From Lewinellaceae bacterium (GTDB taxonomy: Bacteria; Bacteroidota; Bacteroidia; Chitinophagales; Saprospiraceae): a stretch of DNA of 64,000 nt. The stretch covers positions 1,064,001-1,128,000 of the forward strand of contig JACJYR010000001.1 in assembly GCA_020636005.1 (NCBI GenBank). The letters run 5' to 3'. A model generated the notes under the pieces. It saw only the letters and a list, made by a program, of their open reading frames with translations. It made no database searches and was not told the origin of the DNA. Position 1 is the stretch's first letter, and every line of letters begins with the position of its first letter. Below, one piece after another: positions 18,126 through 26,777 of the stretch. The translations under genes and the position numbers were made by a program.

Positions 18126-18995
18126 TCAAGCTCCGAGATAATGCTTCAGCAACTTGCTCCGGCTCGCCGAGCGCAGCTTATTGATAGCCTTGTCCTTTAT
18201 CTGGCGCACCCGTTCCCGGGTCAGGCCGAACTTGTCCCCAATATCTTCCAGCGACATGGGGTGCTCGACGCCGATGCCAAAATAAAGCTTGATAACATCG
18301 CACTGACGGTCGGTCAGGGTGCTGAGCGACCGCTCGATTTCGAGTCTCAGGGACTCGGTATATTCCAGGCCTTGATCCGTTTTGGCGGAATGGGGGTTTT
18401 CCAATACATCCAGCAGGGAATTGTCCTCACCGTCCACAAAGGGTGCGTCCATAGATACGTGGCGGGCGGCGACCCCGAGGGTCGTCTCGACCTCTTCGGT
18501 GGGTATTTCCAGCAGGGCGGCGAGTTCGTCGGCGGAAGGCTCCCGTTCGTAATTCTGTTCGAGTTCAGAGAAAGCTTTATTGATTTTGTTCAAAGAGCCG
18601 ACCTTGTTCAGGGGGAGCCGCACAATGCGGGACTGCTCGGCCAGGGCCTGAAGGATGGATTGCCGAATCCACCAAACGGCATAGGAGATAAACTTGAAGC
18701 CCCTGGTTTCGTCGAAACGCTGGGCAGCTTTGATGAGGCCGAGGTTGCCCTCGTTGATGAGGTCACTAAGGGAAAGGCCCTGGTTTTGGTACTGTTTCGC
18801 CACGGACACCACGAAACGGAGATTGGCTTTTGTGAGTTTTTCGAGTGCGGTTTGGTCGCCCTGCTTGATCCGCTTGGCAAGATCCACTTCCTCTTCCGGG
18901 GTGAGCAGGTCCACTTTGCCAATTTCCTGCAGGTACTTCTCCAGGGACTGGCTCTCCCTGTTCGTGATAGACTTTGTAATTTTTAACTGTCTCAT
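18126..18995 (-). CDS. rpoD: Primary RNA polymerase sigma factor (SigA/RpoD group)
   Basis: The product is 289 residues, the compact form of the housekeeping sigma factor in Bacteroidota, which lacks most of region 1. Region 1.2 starts near SLEKYLQEIGK. Region 2 includes LRFVVSVAKQYQNQGLSLSD and the -10 binding helix FKFISYAVWWIRQSILQAL. Region 3 has RLPLNKVGSLNKI. Region 4 has LEDIGDKFGLTRERVRQIKD for the -35 element. It directs RNA polymerase to the unusual promoters of this phylum (TTTG and TAnnTTTG). The gene is free-standing with ~550 bases of upstream space. Alternative sigma factors of group 2 are similar, but the length and region 4 sequence fit the primary one. Confidence 0.95.
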   Translation of the reverse strand: MRQLKITKSITNRESQSLEKYLQEIGKVDLLTPEEEVDLAKRIKQGDQTALEKLTKANLRFVVSVAKQYQNQGLSLSDLINEGNLGLIKAAQRFDETRGFKFISYAVWWIRQSILQALAEQSRIVRLPLNKVGSLNKINKAFSELEQNYEREPSADELAALLEIPTEEVETTLGVAARHVSMDAPFVDGEDNSLLDVLENPHSAKTDQGLEYTESLRLEIERSLSTLTDRQCDVIKLYFGIGVEHPMSLEDIGDKFGLTRERVRQIKDKAINKLRSASRSKLLKHYLGA

Positions 18996-19542
18996 TGAGC
19001 CGCTTCAGTTTTATTTCGTTAACGATTAGTTTTTGTGTGCAATTTAGATGTTGGACAAGCCAGGGAAGGTCCGTTGAATTTGTTCAATGTCGCTAATCCT
19101 GATATTTTTAAAGTAAGGCATGTTGAACGGACTGAATTCCAGAAAGTTTTGGTTTGGAAGCGTGTCTTGGGGCAGCTACGGGAAAAGATGTGCAAAAATA
19201 GGAGGATTGGAGTTGGTAATCAACTATTAGACATGGGGTTTTCTTTATATAGCCCTTCTAATTATTCAAAAACCCTTGATAGCGAAACTCCTATTCCCTT
19301 CACCTTATCGTTTTTGCCCCGAATTTTTTTTTCAGGTAATCCAAAAGCTTTCTAAAAGGCCGCCTGTATGAAAATAGTTCGATTCTTTTGAAAAATGCCA
19401 TTTTTAGTTTTTATTGCGGCGGCTATGGAAGGGGCTGAAAATTTGGCGGTTCGCAATAGGCTTTCTTGCTTGTAAAAAATGAAATCCAGCGCTAACGCCC
19501 CCCCTCTTTCAAAGAAGTACCAAATCTTCCAAACTCCTAACC
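18996..19542. other. Gene-free stretch upstream of the sigma factor and START-like genes
   Basis: This divergent gap of ~550 bases holds no convincing gene. A plus-strand frame at 19035-19355 has no recognisable content. A weak promoter-like word TAAATTGC for the sigma gene (one mismatch to TAnnTTTG) occurs on the minus strand near 19044-19051. Confidence 0.45.
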
Positions 19543-19929
19543 ATGGAACGAAAAGAAATCAAAATAGAATACTTGCTGAGGGCTTCCCCTTCCCTGCTCT
19601 ACCAATTCTTCACCACCCCCTCCAACCTCGTCCGCTGGTTTTGTGAAGAAGTGGACATCCAGGGCGAAGTTTTCACTTTCACCTGGAGCGGCTACGACGA
19701 GGTGGCCCAACTCGTGGAGGATATCGAGGAAGAACTGGTGAAGTTCTCCTGGCTCGACGAAGGCCGGGAAGACGAATTTCTCCAGTTCAGGATCTCCATC
19801 TCCCCGGTCACCGGCGAGACCATCCTGGAAATCACCGACTTTTGCGATGCCGATGAAGTGGAAGAACAAAAAGACCTTTGGGAGACACAGATCGGGCAGT
19901 TGAAGAAAGAAACAGGTAGCGGAGGGTAG
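19543..19929 (+). CDS. START-like domain protein of the Bacteroidota
   Basis: The product is 128 residues. It starts MERKEIKIEYLLRASPSLLY and shows the helix-grip layout of SRPBCC proteins: an N-terminal strand, a helix ending in TPSNLVRWFCEEVDI, then alternating beta strands with WSG and FSWLDE, and a final helix. Unlike true AHSA1 proteins the C-terminus is short and acidic. Small START-like proteins of this type occur singly in nearly all Bacteroidota, with no established function. Ligand or partner cannot be inferred from the sequence. It is divergent from the sigma factor gene and has no operon partners. Confidence 0.82.
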   Translation: MERKEIKIEYLLRASPSLLYQFFTTPSNLVRWFCEEVDIQGEVFTFTWSGYDEVAQLVEDIEEELVKFSWLDEGREDEFLQFRISISPVTGETILEITDFCDADEVEEQKDLWETQIGQLKKETGSGG

Positions 19930-20591
19930 CCATTGGCAGCAGTTCCTTACCACGGGGGAAGCCCACCCATCAGCGTAGCTGAATGGATGAAAAACTGATA
20001 CAAACAGCCAGGGATCCGGCCAATCAAAACTCGCCTTTCCATCCTTCTAAAAATTGTGCAGGGAATTTTTCTCCAAATACATGCCTTGTCCGGGCTAATT
20101 ACCTGACTGTCAAGGTTTCGGCGAATTGCTGAACGTTGTCTGCACACCCATTTTCAGGTAAAAAACAGCATATAGGAAGACAAATTCAAACGAAGGGCAA
20201 GGCCTGCCGGCAGGCTTTGCCCTTCCACCAACTGTGGTTGGGAGACCCGGCAACCGAATGGCAGAAAGTGCATTTTTCCTACTGGTACGGACAGATAACA
20301 AAGCATTGAAAATCGCCAAAGTCCATACAGTACGGGCAGACGGAAAAGCCTGCCGGTACATAGATAAGCCATCGCCCGGCACCCTGAAGGCCGGCACGAC
20401 TCAGCGCCCTCCCGAGTACCTATCCCTGTGCCAATCTCATTGAAATAGTCCAGGGACTTAGCCAAACGCGTTGGCAGGTGGAAGTGGTATTTGAAGAGGC
20501 CAACGCACATTGTCGGCGGAAACCTAAAAGCAATGGCCAGCATGGGCACCGGCTGTACTGCGCCAGTGCTCATGCCACTATTTAGCGCTGC
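19930..20591. other. Gene-free stretch after the START-like gene
   Basis: About 660 bases between convergent genes. Frames here are open only in overlapping minus-strand shadows without recognisable content. The main structure is the palindrome at 20192. No transposase remnants or RNA genes are visible. Confidence 0.5.
20192..20225. repeat. 34-bp near-perfect GC-rich palindrome
   Basis: GAAGGGCAAGGCCTGCC on the left pairs with its complement on the right at 16 of 17 positions, with one G.T pair. A second small stem (CCAAC / GTTGG) follows. It looks REP-like or may be a terminator between the convergent genes, although there is no T run. Confidence 0.6.
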
Positions 20592-23500
20592 CTATTTCAT
20601 CAAAACCACATCCCCTTCGTACAATTCCGTCGTGCCATCCACGAATTCTATTTCCGCAAACCAGACGAACACGGCCGGGTCGAGCGGCTCGCCCCGGTAG
20701 CGGCCATCCCATCCATAGGCGGGGTCGTTCGGCTGGAAATTGTAGTATTGAAACACCGATTCGCCCCAGCGGTCGAACACGAGGAAGGATTTGATATTCT
20801 TCACATGGTCTTTTTTGGAAAAAATCATGAACACATCGTTGTTCAGGTCGTCGTTCGGCGAAAAGGCATTGGGCACATAGACATATTTCGTCCGGTCCAC
20901 ATACACCGTCACCTCGTCCTCGTCACCGCAGCCGTTCACGTCCAGAATACTAATGTTATAGGTCGTCGTAACCAGGGGGGCCACCACGTACAGGCTGTCG
21001 CAGCCTTCGCAGGCCGTCGAGTCGAAAGGAGACCACAGCAGGTACACCAGGCTGTCGAAGGGTACGTTCACCTTGGCACGGATGGTATAGCTATCGCCAA
21101 GGTTGATGAACTGATCCGTTCCGAGTTCCACGTTTACAAAAACAGGGGCATTAACGGCCAAAAATTCAGTGATCTTGCAATCGTTGGCATCCAGCACGGT
21201 CACGTCGTAGCTGCCGCTGCCCAGGCCGGTAAAGGAATTGGAAGCCTGGAAATCCGACCCGTTCAGCGAGTACTGCAACGGCGGCACGCCCCCGCCAGCC
21301 TGCAGGTAAATGGCCCCTTCGTCCTGGCCAAAGCAGTTGATGTCCGTCACACTGAACGACAGCGTCAATGGTGGCGGCTCGTTCAAGGTGACCATTCCAA
21401 CATCCGAACAACCGTTGATGTCCGTAACTGTCACCGCATAGGTGCCAGCGGCCAGGCCTGTCAAATTCGGTATGGAAGCACCGTTCGACCAGGTATAGGC
21501 AAAGGGGGCAAAGCCGCCCGACACTGTTGTTTCAATGCTGCCATCGGCACTCCCGTTGCAACTGATTTGGTAGCCGTTGAATTCGGAGGTGGCCCCGATT
21601 TGGAGAACGGGCGGGAAAAACTGCACGATCTCCGTCTGGGCAGAGGTGGAAAAGCCATCGGGCGAAAAGACTTTGGCGGTATAGATGCCTCCCGTCAGGC
21701 CGCTGATGACCTGCGCAGTACCTATCGCATTGACGGCACCCGAAGCCACCACAGAGCCGTTCAGCACGATTTCATAATCCAGCGGCAGCGCCCCGACCGT
21801 GACGGTCAGCGTGAGGGTGCCGCTGGTTTCGTCGCAGTCAATGGTGGAGCCGAGCAGTGTTGCCGAAATGCTGCATTCGCCGGGCGGCAAAAGGGTCGTT
21901 ATCTGTACCACCACACTGTCGCAGCCATATTGGTTGCTCAATACGTTCTGAACCGTGCCCACCTGGCCAGGTTCGCAGGTCGTCAGGTTGACCACCGTCG
22001 TGTCGGATGGCAGGAGCGTCACAGTTTCCGTCACCAAGCTGTCGCAGCCGTATTGGTTGACCAGGTTTTGGGTAAAAACGCCCACACTGGCCGGATCGCA
22101 GGTCGTGGAGTTTATTTCCGTTTCGTCGTCCGGCAGCAGGCTGACCGTAGTGATGATGACGCTGTCGCAGCCGGATTGGCTCACGAATACCTCGGTGAAC
22201 ATCCCCGCAGCTGCCGGGTCGCAGGTGGTACCCGTCAGCAGGGTCGTGTCGCTGGGTGAGTAAGTGACCGTGGTGATGATGACGCTGTCGCAGCCGGCCT
22301 GGTTGGTAAGGGTCTGCACGAAGGTACCGGTATTGTTGATGTCGCAATCCGTATCGGACACTTGCACCGTATCGCTCGGCAGCAGGGCCACCGTCGTGAT
22401 GACGATGCTGTCGCAACCTTCCGGCGTTATGAGGTTTTGGGTGAAAACACCCGCCGCTGCGGGGTTGCAGGTCGTATTGCTGAGCAGGGTCGTGTCGGTT
22501 TGTGAAAAAACAATTTCCCGCACGATGACACTGTCGCAGCCGCCCTGGTTGGTAAGGGTGCTGTAAAAAGTGCCGACACTGGCGGGATTGCAACTGGAAT
22601 CGAACACATAAGAGGTGTCCACGCCATGCACCGTCAGTTGTGAAACGAGGATGCTGTCACAGCCCTGCCAGGTGCTGAGGGTGTCTTGATAGATGCCGCT
22701 GGCCGTCTGGTTGGCACCGCCCAAAAAGACGCTCTCGCCCTCGCAGATGTGCAGATCCTGGTTGGTCGTTTGGTGATCGTTCACGGTGACAGTGACACTG
22801 TTGCCATTGTTGCTTGAACAAGTCGGAGTAGAATTATCGCCTACACTGACCAATGAGTAGGTAGTCGTTTGAGAAGGTGCCACATTGACCGTATGGCCGT
22901 TCAGCACATTGTTCAGGGCCAGATTTTGGGTGCCGTTGGAATAAACAACATCAAAAGGGCCGTTGCCCGTCAGGGCGAACACAAGGCTGGCCGTTTCTCC
23001 CTGACAAACCTGGGCGTCATTACCAATAACACCAGTAGGAAGTGGGTTGAAAACAACAGGTGTGCCCACGGCCACATCGAAACAGGGATCGCTTGTATCC
23101 ACGTTCCCACTGCCGTCATCGTTGCCGGCAATGGCAGAAATATAATAGGTCACACCGGCCTGCATGGGCGGCACCAGGGTAAAAGTGGGTGTAGAGTTAA
23201 TGGCGAACACGGTACCCAGGGAGTTGCCGTTGCCGCTTTGGAGGACGAAAGCCAGCACGTCGTCGCCATCGAGATACAACTGGGCGACATCGTGGACAGC
23301 CGTCACGGTGTCACCTATGCAAGCCTCCAGCATGGCCGTCTCCATCAAGCCGGCGTTGGTTTCACAGTCGCAAAAGAAAGTCCCGTTCACCGTGATGGGG
23401 TTGCAGTTGTTGGCATCCGAAACCACAAAAGAGTAGGGTTGGCCGGAAATGATGGGATCGCTCAGAAATACATTCCCGTTCAGGCTGCCACTCAGCGGGG

Positions 23501-26201
23501 TTACGGAGTAGGAGCCAGCATCGCCCCCGTTGATGTTAAAGGTGACAGTATAGGTCGAGTTGGTGGGGTCGCAGGCTTCGTGGATGCCGCTCACCGCGGG
23601 GGCCGTATTGATGGTAACCTCAGACTGCCCGCTCACGGTGCCAGGGCAGTTGTTCACCGATGTCACGCTGGTCAGTTCGATGATGCCGGACAGGGCCTGG
23701 TTGATGTTCAGGGTGAAAGGGCTGTTATTGATGACCAAATCCGTTTGAGGGTCGCCATCAGAGGTCCAGCCCACTGTCCAGGGGCCGTTGCCGTTGCAGG
23801 TAATGGTCAGCCCGACCTGGTCGCCACTGCCCTGGCAAATAGAACCGTTCCCGCTGAGGGTGGCCGTTGGCAATGGGTTTTGTGTCATAGTGCCCGTACC
23901 GCTCACAGTACCATTGCAGCCATTGGCATCGGACACGCTCACCAGGGTGTAAGTGCCGATGGTAGATACAGACAGGGTATGGGGACTGGCGTTGACAGTG
24001 ATGGATTGCTGCGCACCGCCCACACTATAGACTACCTCCCACGGCGCTGTACCGGTGAGGGCGATGGACAGGTTGATGGAACCCCCGCTACCGGCACAGA
24101 CAGCCCCCGTCCCGCTGATTACGGCGGTCGGGGCTGGGGTCACGGTCACCGGGAAGCAGCCCTGGGTATTCCCGCAGGTATTGGTCGCCGTGGCGCATAC
24201 CTGGCCGCTGGCAGCATTGCTGAAGTTGACGGTAACACTGGTTCCGGAGCCTGAAATGGTTGCCCCCGGTGGTGCTGTCCAGTTGTAGGTCACGCCCGTT
24301 TGCGGGTTGGTGATGGTATAGGCCACGGCTCCCTGGTTGCTGCAAACGCTGCTGTCGCCGCTGATGATGGGCATATTGGGCGCCGGCGTCAGGGTCACCT
24401 GTACGCAGGCCTGGTCGTTGCCGCAACTGTTTTGGGCGGTGACGCAGACGTTGCCCGTACTGCCGGTCATCCCTGTAAAATTGATGGAGACGGAACTGCC
24501 CGTGCCTGTAATAGTTGCTCCCGGCGGTGCTGTCCAAGTATAGGTTACCCCTGGTTGCGCAGGGGTCACTGCATAAGTTTGGGCGGGGCCGTTCTGGCAG
24601 ATAGCGGCGGGGCCGCTCAGCATGGGCTGGCCCGGCCCTGCCGATACCGTGACGGGGATGCAGGCAGGGGCAGAAGCCCCGCAGCCATTGTTGGCCACTA
24701 CGCATAGGTTGCCACCGGTAGATCCGGTCCAGTTCACGGAGATGGTATTGGGGCCCAGGTTGGTGAAGGGTTCGCCATTGGGCGTTGTCCAGGTATAGCT
24801 GGTAGCAGGGGTGTTGCCTTGGGGAGTGAGGGTATAGTTGGCCATGTTGCCCTGGCAAACAGTTTGCGGGCCGCTCAGCAGCGGCGGGGCAGGCGTTGCG
24901 GCATTTTGCAGCACATCCACACAAGCCTGGGCCGTACAGAAGAAGCCGCTGTTCGTTGTATGGGTCAGCGTGACGCAGTAGGTGCCTGGCTGGTTGACCT
25001 TGACGAGCAGTTGGTTGGTAGGCCCAACCATGCCGGGGCCTGTCCACTGCCAGGAGGTGGTACCCTGAAAAAAGAAATTGCCGATGGATACGAGGATCAC
25101 TTCTGCGTTCGCACCGCAGCCCAGGGTATCGGGTTCTTCGATGGTAATTTCCGGTTCCAGGATGGTAAGGTTCACGTTGACGATGCTGTCGCATCCCTGC
25201 CAGTTGGTGCAGGTTTCGGAAATCAGGGTGGTTTCGTCGTACAAGGAATTGCAGACCAGGTATTGCGTTGGCCCGCAAAGCTCGACATTGAACACCGGCA
25301 TTTGGATGGTGGGTATCAAATCCACGAAGCAGGTGACCACGCTGTCGCAGCCCTGGGAGGTGGTAAATGGCACCGGGTAAACCCCCGGGGCCGTAAAGAC
25401 AACCCCGGCACAGGAGACGGATTTCCCCTCGCACAAATTCACGTGCTGGGAGGACATGGCTTCGAGCCCTATCTCGACGGTAATACATTCCGTAGGGGCA
25501 TTGGGGCACACCAGGCTTGTGGCGCAGATTTCCGCCTGGCCGGCCTGGGTCCAGTTCACATTCACCTGTGTGCCAATGGGGCTTCCGAGGATGGTACCTG
25601 CCGAGGGCGGCACGATTTCCCAGGAAGAGTTGGTGGTGGAGGTATAAAAACCAGAAGCCTGCGAAGGGATACAGGCAGAGGTGGGGCCGTTGCTGACACC
25701 GGAACTGCCGTTAATTGAATAGTCGCAGGTCGCCCCGGCGCTGCCGTCTATCATCAGGTAGTAAACGGTACCCGGCGTCAGGCCAGTCGCCGTAACGATT
25801 TCAGAAGTACCGGGATTGATGCTTCCGACACAGGGCGAGACAAACGAGAAATTGGAACAATCGGTCGTTGCCAGTACGGCAGCCTGCAGGCTGGAGCCCG
25901 ATGTACAGGGCCCGCAGGCCACTTCAAAGCTGGCCGTGGGCGCATCGGCGATAAAAGCAAACCATTGGTTGTTCTCCACGGTGGTACACCAGGTGGGCGG
26001 CTGCTGGATGACCGGGAGATTGTTGGTGGAGCCGAAGTAGCAGTCCAGGGCAGACGGGCTGGACAGCACACAGGCCTGCGTGGCGTCGTTGGTGGCCATG
26101 GGCGGGCCTGGGCAGGGGGTAGTGTTGCATTGGGAATGAAGGGCTGTTTGGCAAAAAACAACAGCGCAAAACAGGGTCATCGTGAGTCTAAGTAGATACA
26201 T
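20592..26201 (-). CDS. Giant secreted adhesin with SprB-type repeats and CHU_C T9SS sorting domain
   Basis: The product is 1869 residues. An N-terminal signal peptide (LTMTLFCAVVFCQTALHSQ) is followed by a Cys-rich jelly-roll-like domain, then several PKD/Ig-like units with the word YTWTAPPGATITGTGS. About residues 1190-1440 are six tandem 41-residue repeats, each with a TTC(D/N)PA..G.F motif and GCDSV(I/V)ITTV. Two SprB-type repeats (...SCNGSADGSI..., TYAVTVTDINGCSD) follow. The last ~90 residues (VPNAFSPNDDLNNDVF to EGDVVLMK) are a gliding-type sorting domain. By family knowledge it should be exported by T9SS and displayed on the surface. Its gene stands alone. Met8 is an alternative start. 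No enzyme domain was seen. Confidence 0.93.
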   Translation of the reverse strand: MYLLRLTMTLFCAVVFCQTALHSQCNTTPCPGPPMATNDATQACVLSSPSALDCYFGSTNNLPVIQQPPTWCTTVENNQWFAFIADAPTASFEVACGPCTSGSSLQAAVLATTDCSNFSFVSPCVGSINPGTSEIVTATGLTPGTVYYLMIDGSAGATCDYSINGSSGVSNGPTSACIPSQASGFYTSTTNSSWEIVPPSAGTILGSPIGTQVNVNWTQAGQAEICATSLVCPNAPTECITVEIGLEAMSSQHVNLCEGKSVSCAGVVFTAPGVYPVPFTTSQGCDSVVTCFVDLIPTIQMPVFNVELCGPTQYLVCNSLYDETTLISETCTNWQGCDSIVNVNLTILEPEITIEEPDTLGCGANAEVILVSIGNFFFQGTTSWQWTGPGMVGPTNQLLVKVNQPGTYCVTLTHTTNSGFFCTAQACVDVLQNAATPAPPLLSGPQTVCQGNMANYTLTPQGNTPATSYTWTTPNGEPFTNLGPNTISVNWTGSTGGNLCVVANNGCGASAPACIPVTVSAGPGQPMLSGPAAICQNGPAQTYAVTPAQPGVTYTWTAPPGATITGTGSSVSINFTGMTGSTGNVCVTAQNSCGNDQACVQVTLTPAPNMPIISGDSSVCSNQGAVAYTITNPQTGVTYNWTAPPGATISGSGTSVTVNFSNAASGQVCATATNTCGNTQGCFPVTVTPAPTAVISGTGAVCAGSGGSINLSIALTGTAPWEVVYSVGGAQQSITVNASPHTLSVSTIGTYTLVSVSDANGCNGTVSGTGTMTQNPLPTATLSGNGSICQGSGDQVGLTITCNGNGPWTVGWTSDGDPQTDLVINNSPFTLNINQALSGIIELTSVTSVNNCPGTVSGQSEVTINTAPAVSGIHEACDPTNSTYTVTFNINGGDAGSYSVTPLSGSLNGNVFLSDPIISGQPYSFVVSDANNCNPITVNGTFFCDCETNAGLMETAMLEACIGDTVTAVHDVAQLYLDGDDVLAFVLQSGNGNSLGTVFAINSTPTFTLVPPMQAGVTYYISAIAGNDDGSGNVDTSDPCFDVAVGTPVVFNPLPTGVIGNDAQVCQGETASLVFALTGNGPFDVVYSNGTQNLALNNVLNGHTVNVAPSQTTTYSLVSVGDNSTPTCSSNNGNSVTVTVNDHQTTNQDLHICEGESVFLGGANQTASGIYQDTLSTWQGCDSILVSQLTVHGVDTSYVFDSSCNPASVGTFYSTLTNQGGCDSVIVREIVFSQTDTTLLSNTTCNPAAAGVFTQNLITPEGCDSIVITTVALLPSDTVQVSDTDCDINNTGTFVQTLTNQAGCDSVIITTVTYSPSDTTLLTGTTCDPAAAGMFTEVFVSQSGCDSVIITTVSLLPDDETEINSTTCDPASVGVFTQNLVNQYGCDSLVTETVTLLPSDTTVVNLTTCEPGQVGTVQNVLSNQYGCDSVVVQITTLLPPGECSISATLLGSTIDCDETSGTLTLTVTVGALPLDYEIVLNGSVVASGAVNAIGTAQVISGLTGGIYTAKVFSPDGFSTSAQTEIVQFFPPVLQIGATSEFNGYQISCNGSADGSIETTVSGGFAPFAYTWSNGASIPNLTGLAAGTYAVTVTDINGCSDVGMVTLNEPPPLTLSFSVTDINCFGQDEGAIYLQAGGGVPPLQYSLNGSDFQASNSFTGLGSGSYDVTVLDANDCKITEFLAVNAPVFVNVELGTDQFINLGDSYTIRAKVNVPFDSLVYLLWSPFDSTACEGCDSLYVVAPLVTTTYNISILDVNGCGDEDEVTVYVDRTKYVYVPNAFSPNDDLNNDVFMIFSKKDHVKNIKSFLVFDRWGESVFQYYNFQPNDPAYGWDGRYRGEPLDPAVFVWFAEIEFVDGTTELYEGDVVLMK
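21885..22630 (-). repeat. Six in-frame 123-bp repeats inside the adhesin gene
   Basis: The repeats encode a 41-residue unit with conserved C-x12-15-GCDS spacing. Copies 2, 4 and 5 are the most alike (TTC(N/D)PAA.G.FT), while the third lacks the PA motif. The pattern suggests expansion by unequal crossing-over followed by drift. Confidence 0.85.
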
Positions 26202-26300
26202 AGGTTTCGTTTAGGAAGATGGTAGAAATTTGGTTAGCGGCAAATGACCTGCACGAAGGCAGGGCTGTCTTAATTTGAAATGGTTATCAATATAGTTTTG
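26202..26300. other. Upstream region of the adhesin gene
   Basis: This A/T-rich stretch between the adhesin start and the long inverted repeat at 26301 must hold the adhesin promoter. No exact TAnnTTTG match was found on the minus strand. Confidence 0.3.
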
Positions 26301-26443
26301 GGTAGTGGTATTTTTTAACTGTTGGAGGCTAAGGTGACATCTCGAAATGGCCGCTCGCTGAGTGCCAATTATCAGTCAAGTCAAGGCCATTTTGAGGTGT
26401 CATCTTGGCCGAGCCACACTATCAGTTAATCAATTCCACTACC
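26301..26443. repeat. Long imperfect inverted repeat (arms ~52-55 bp), MITE-like
   Basis: The outer ends GGTAGTGG and CCACTACC pair, and pairing continues inwards through TTAACTG / CAGTTAA and a 22-base inner block ending AAATGGCC / GGCCATTT, with a few mismatches and one 5-base bulge. The loop is ~36 bases. No open frame lies inside. It sits between the adhesin start and the glycosyltransferase stop. Confidence 0.75.
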
Positions 26444-26777
26444 TAGTTTTGAATTTGCTTAAACGTCAGGTAATACGGTTACCGGAACAAACGATACCCT
26501 TAACCAATGACTCAAACATCATTGGCCGCAGGGGCAGGCTTTTACACATTTAGTAAGATGGATGAAAAACACTTTGGCTTTTGGAAGCGTGCTCGGGATT
26601 GCAGAAGAATCGCCAATCCGTGAATGAGATCTAATCTTTCGCCAATGGGTTAACAGGCTGGAAATTTGTGCAGAATAATGTTTCGGGTGCGAAATTAAAA
26701 AATTGTTGGTTTTCCAAGGGGAAAATTTCATTTGGCTGGAAGGTTGCGGGCAATAAAACGCTCAAGAAGAGAAGGGT

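Noticed and set aside
20748..25509. Long plus- and minus-strand frames (503, 461 and 473 codons) inside the giant adhesin gene
   Set aside because: They lie in other frames of a gene with clear signal peptide, repeats and sorting domain. Their sequences are biased and lack recognisable domains.
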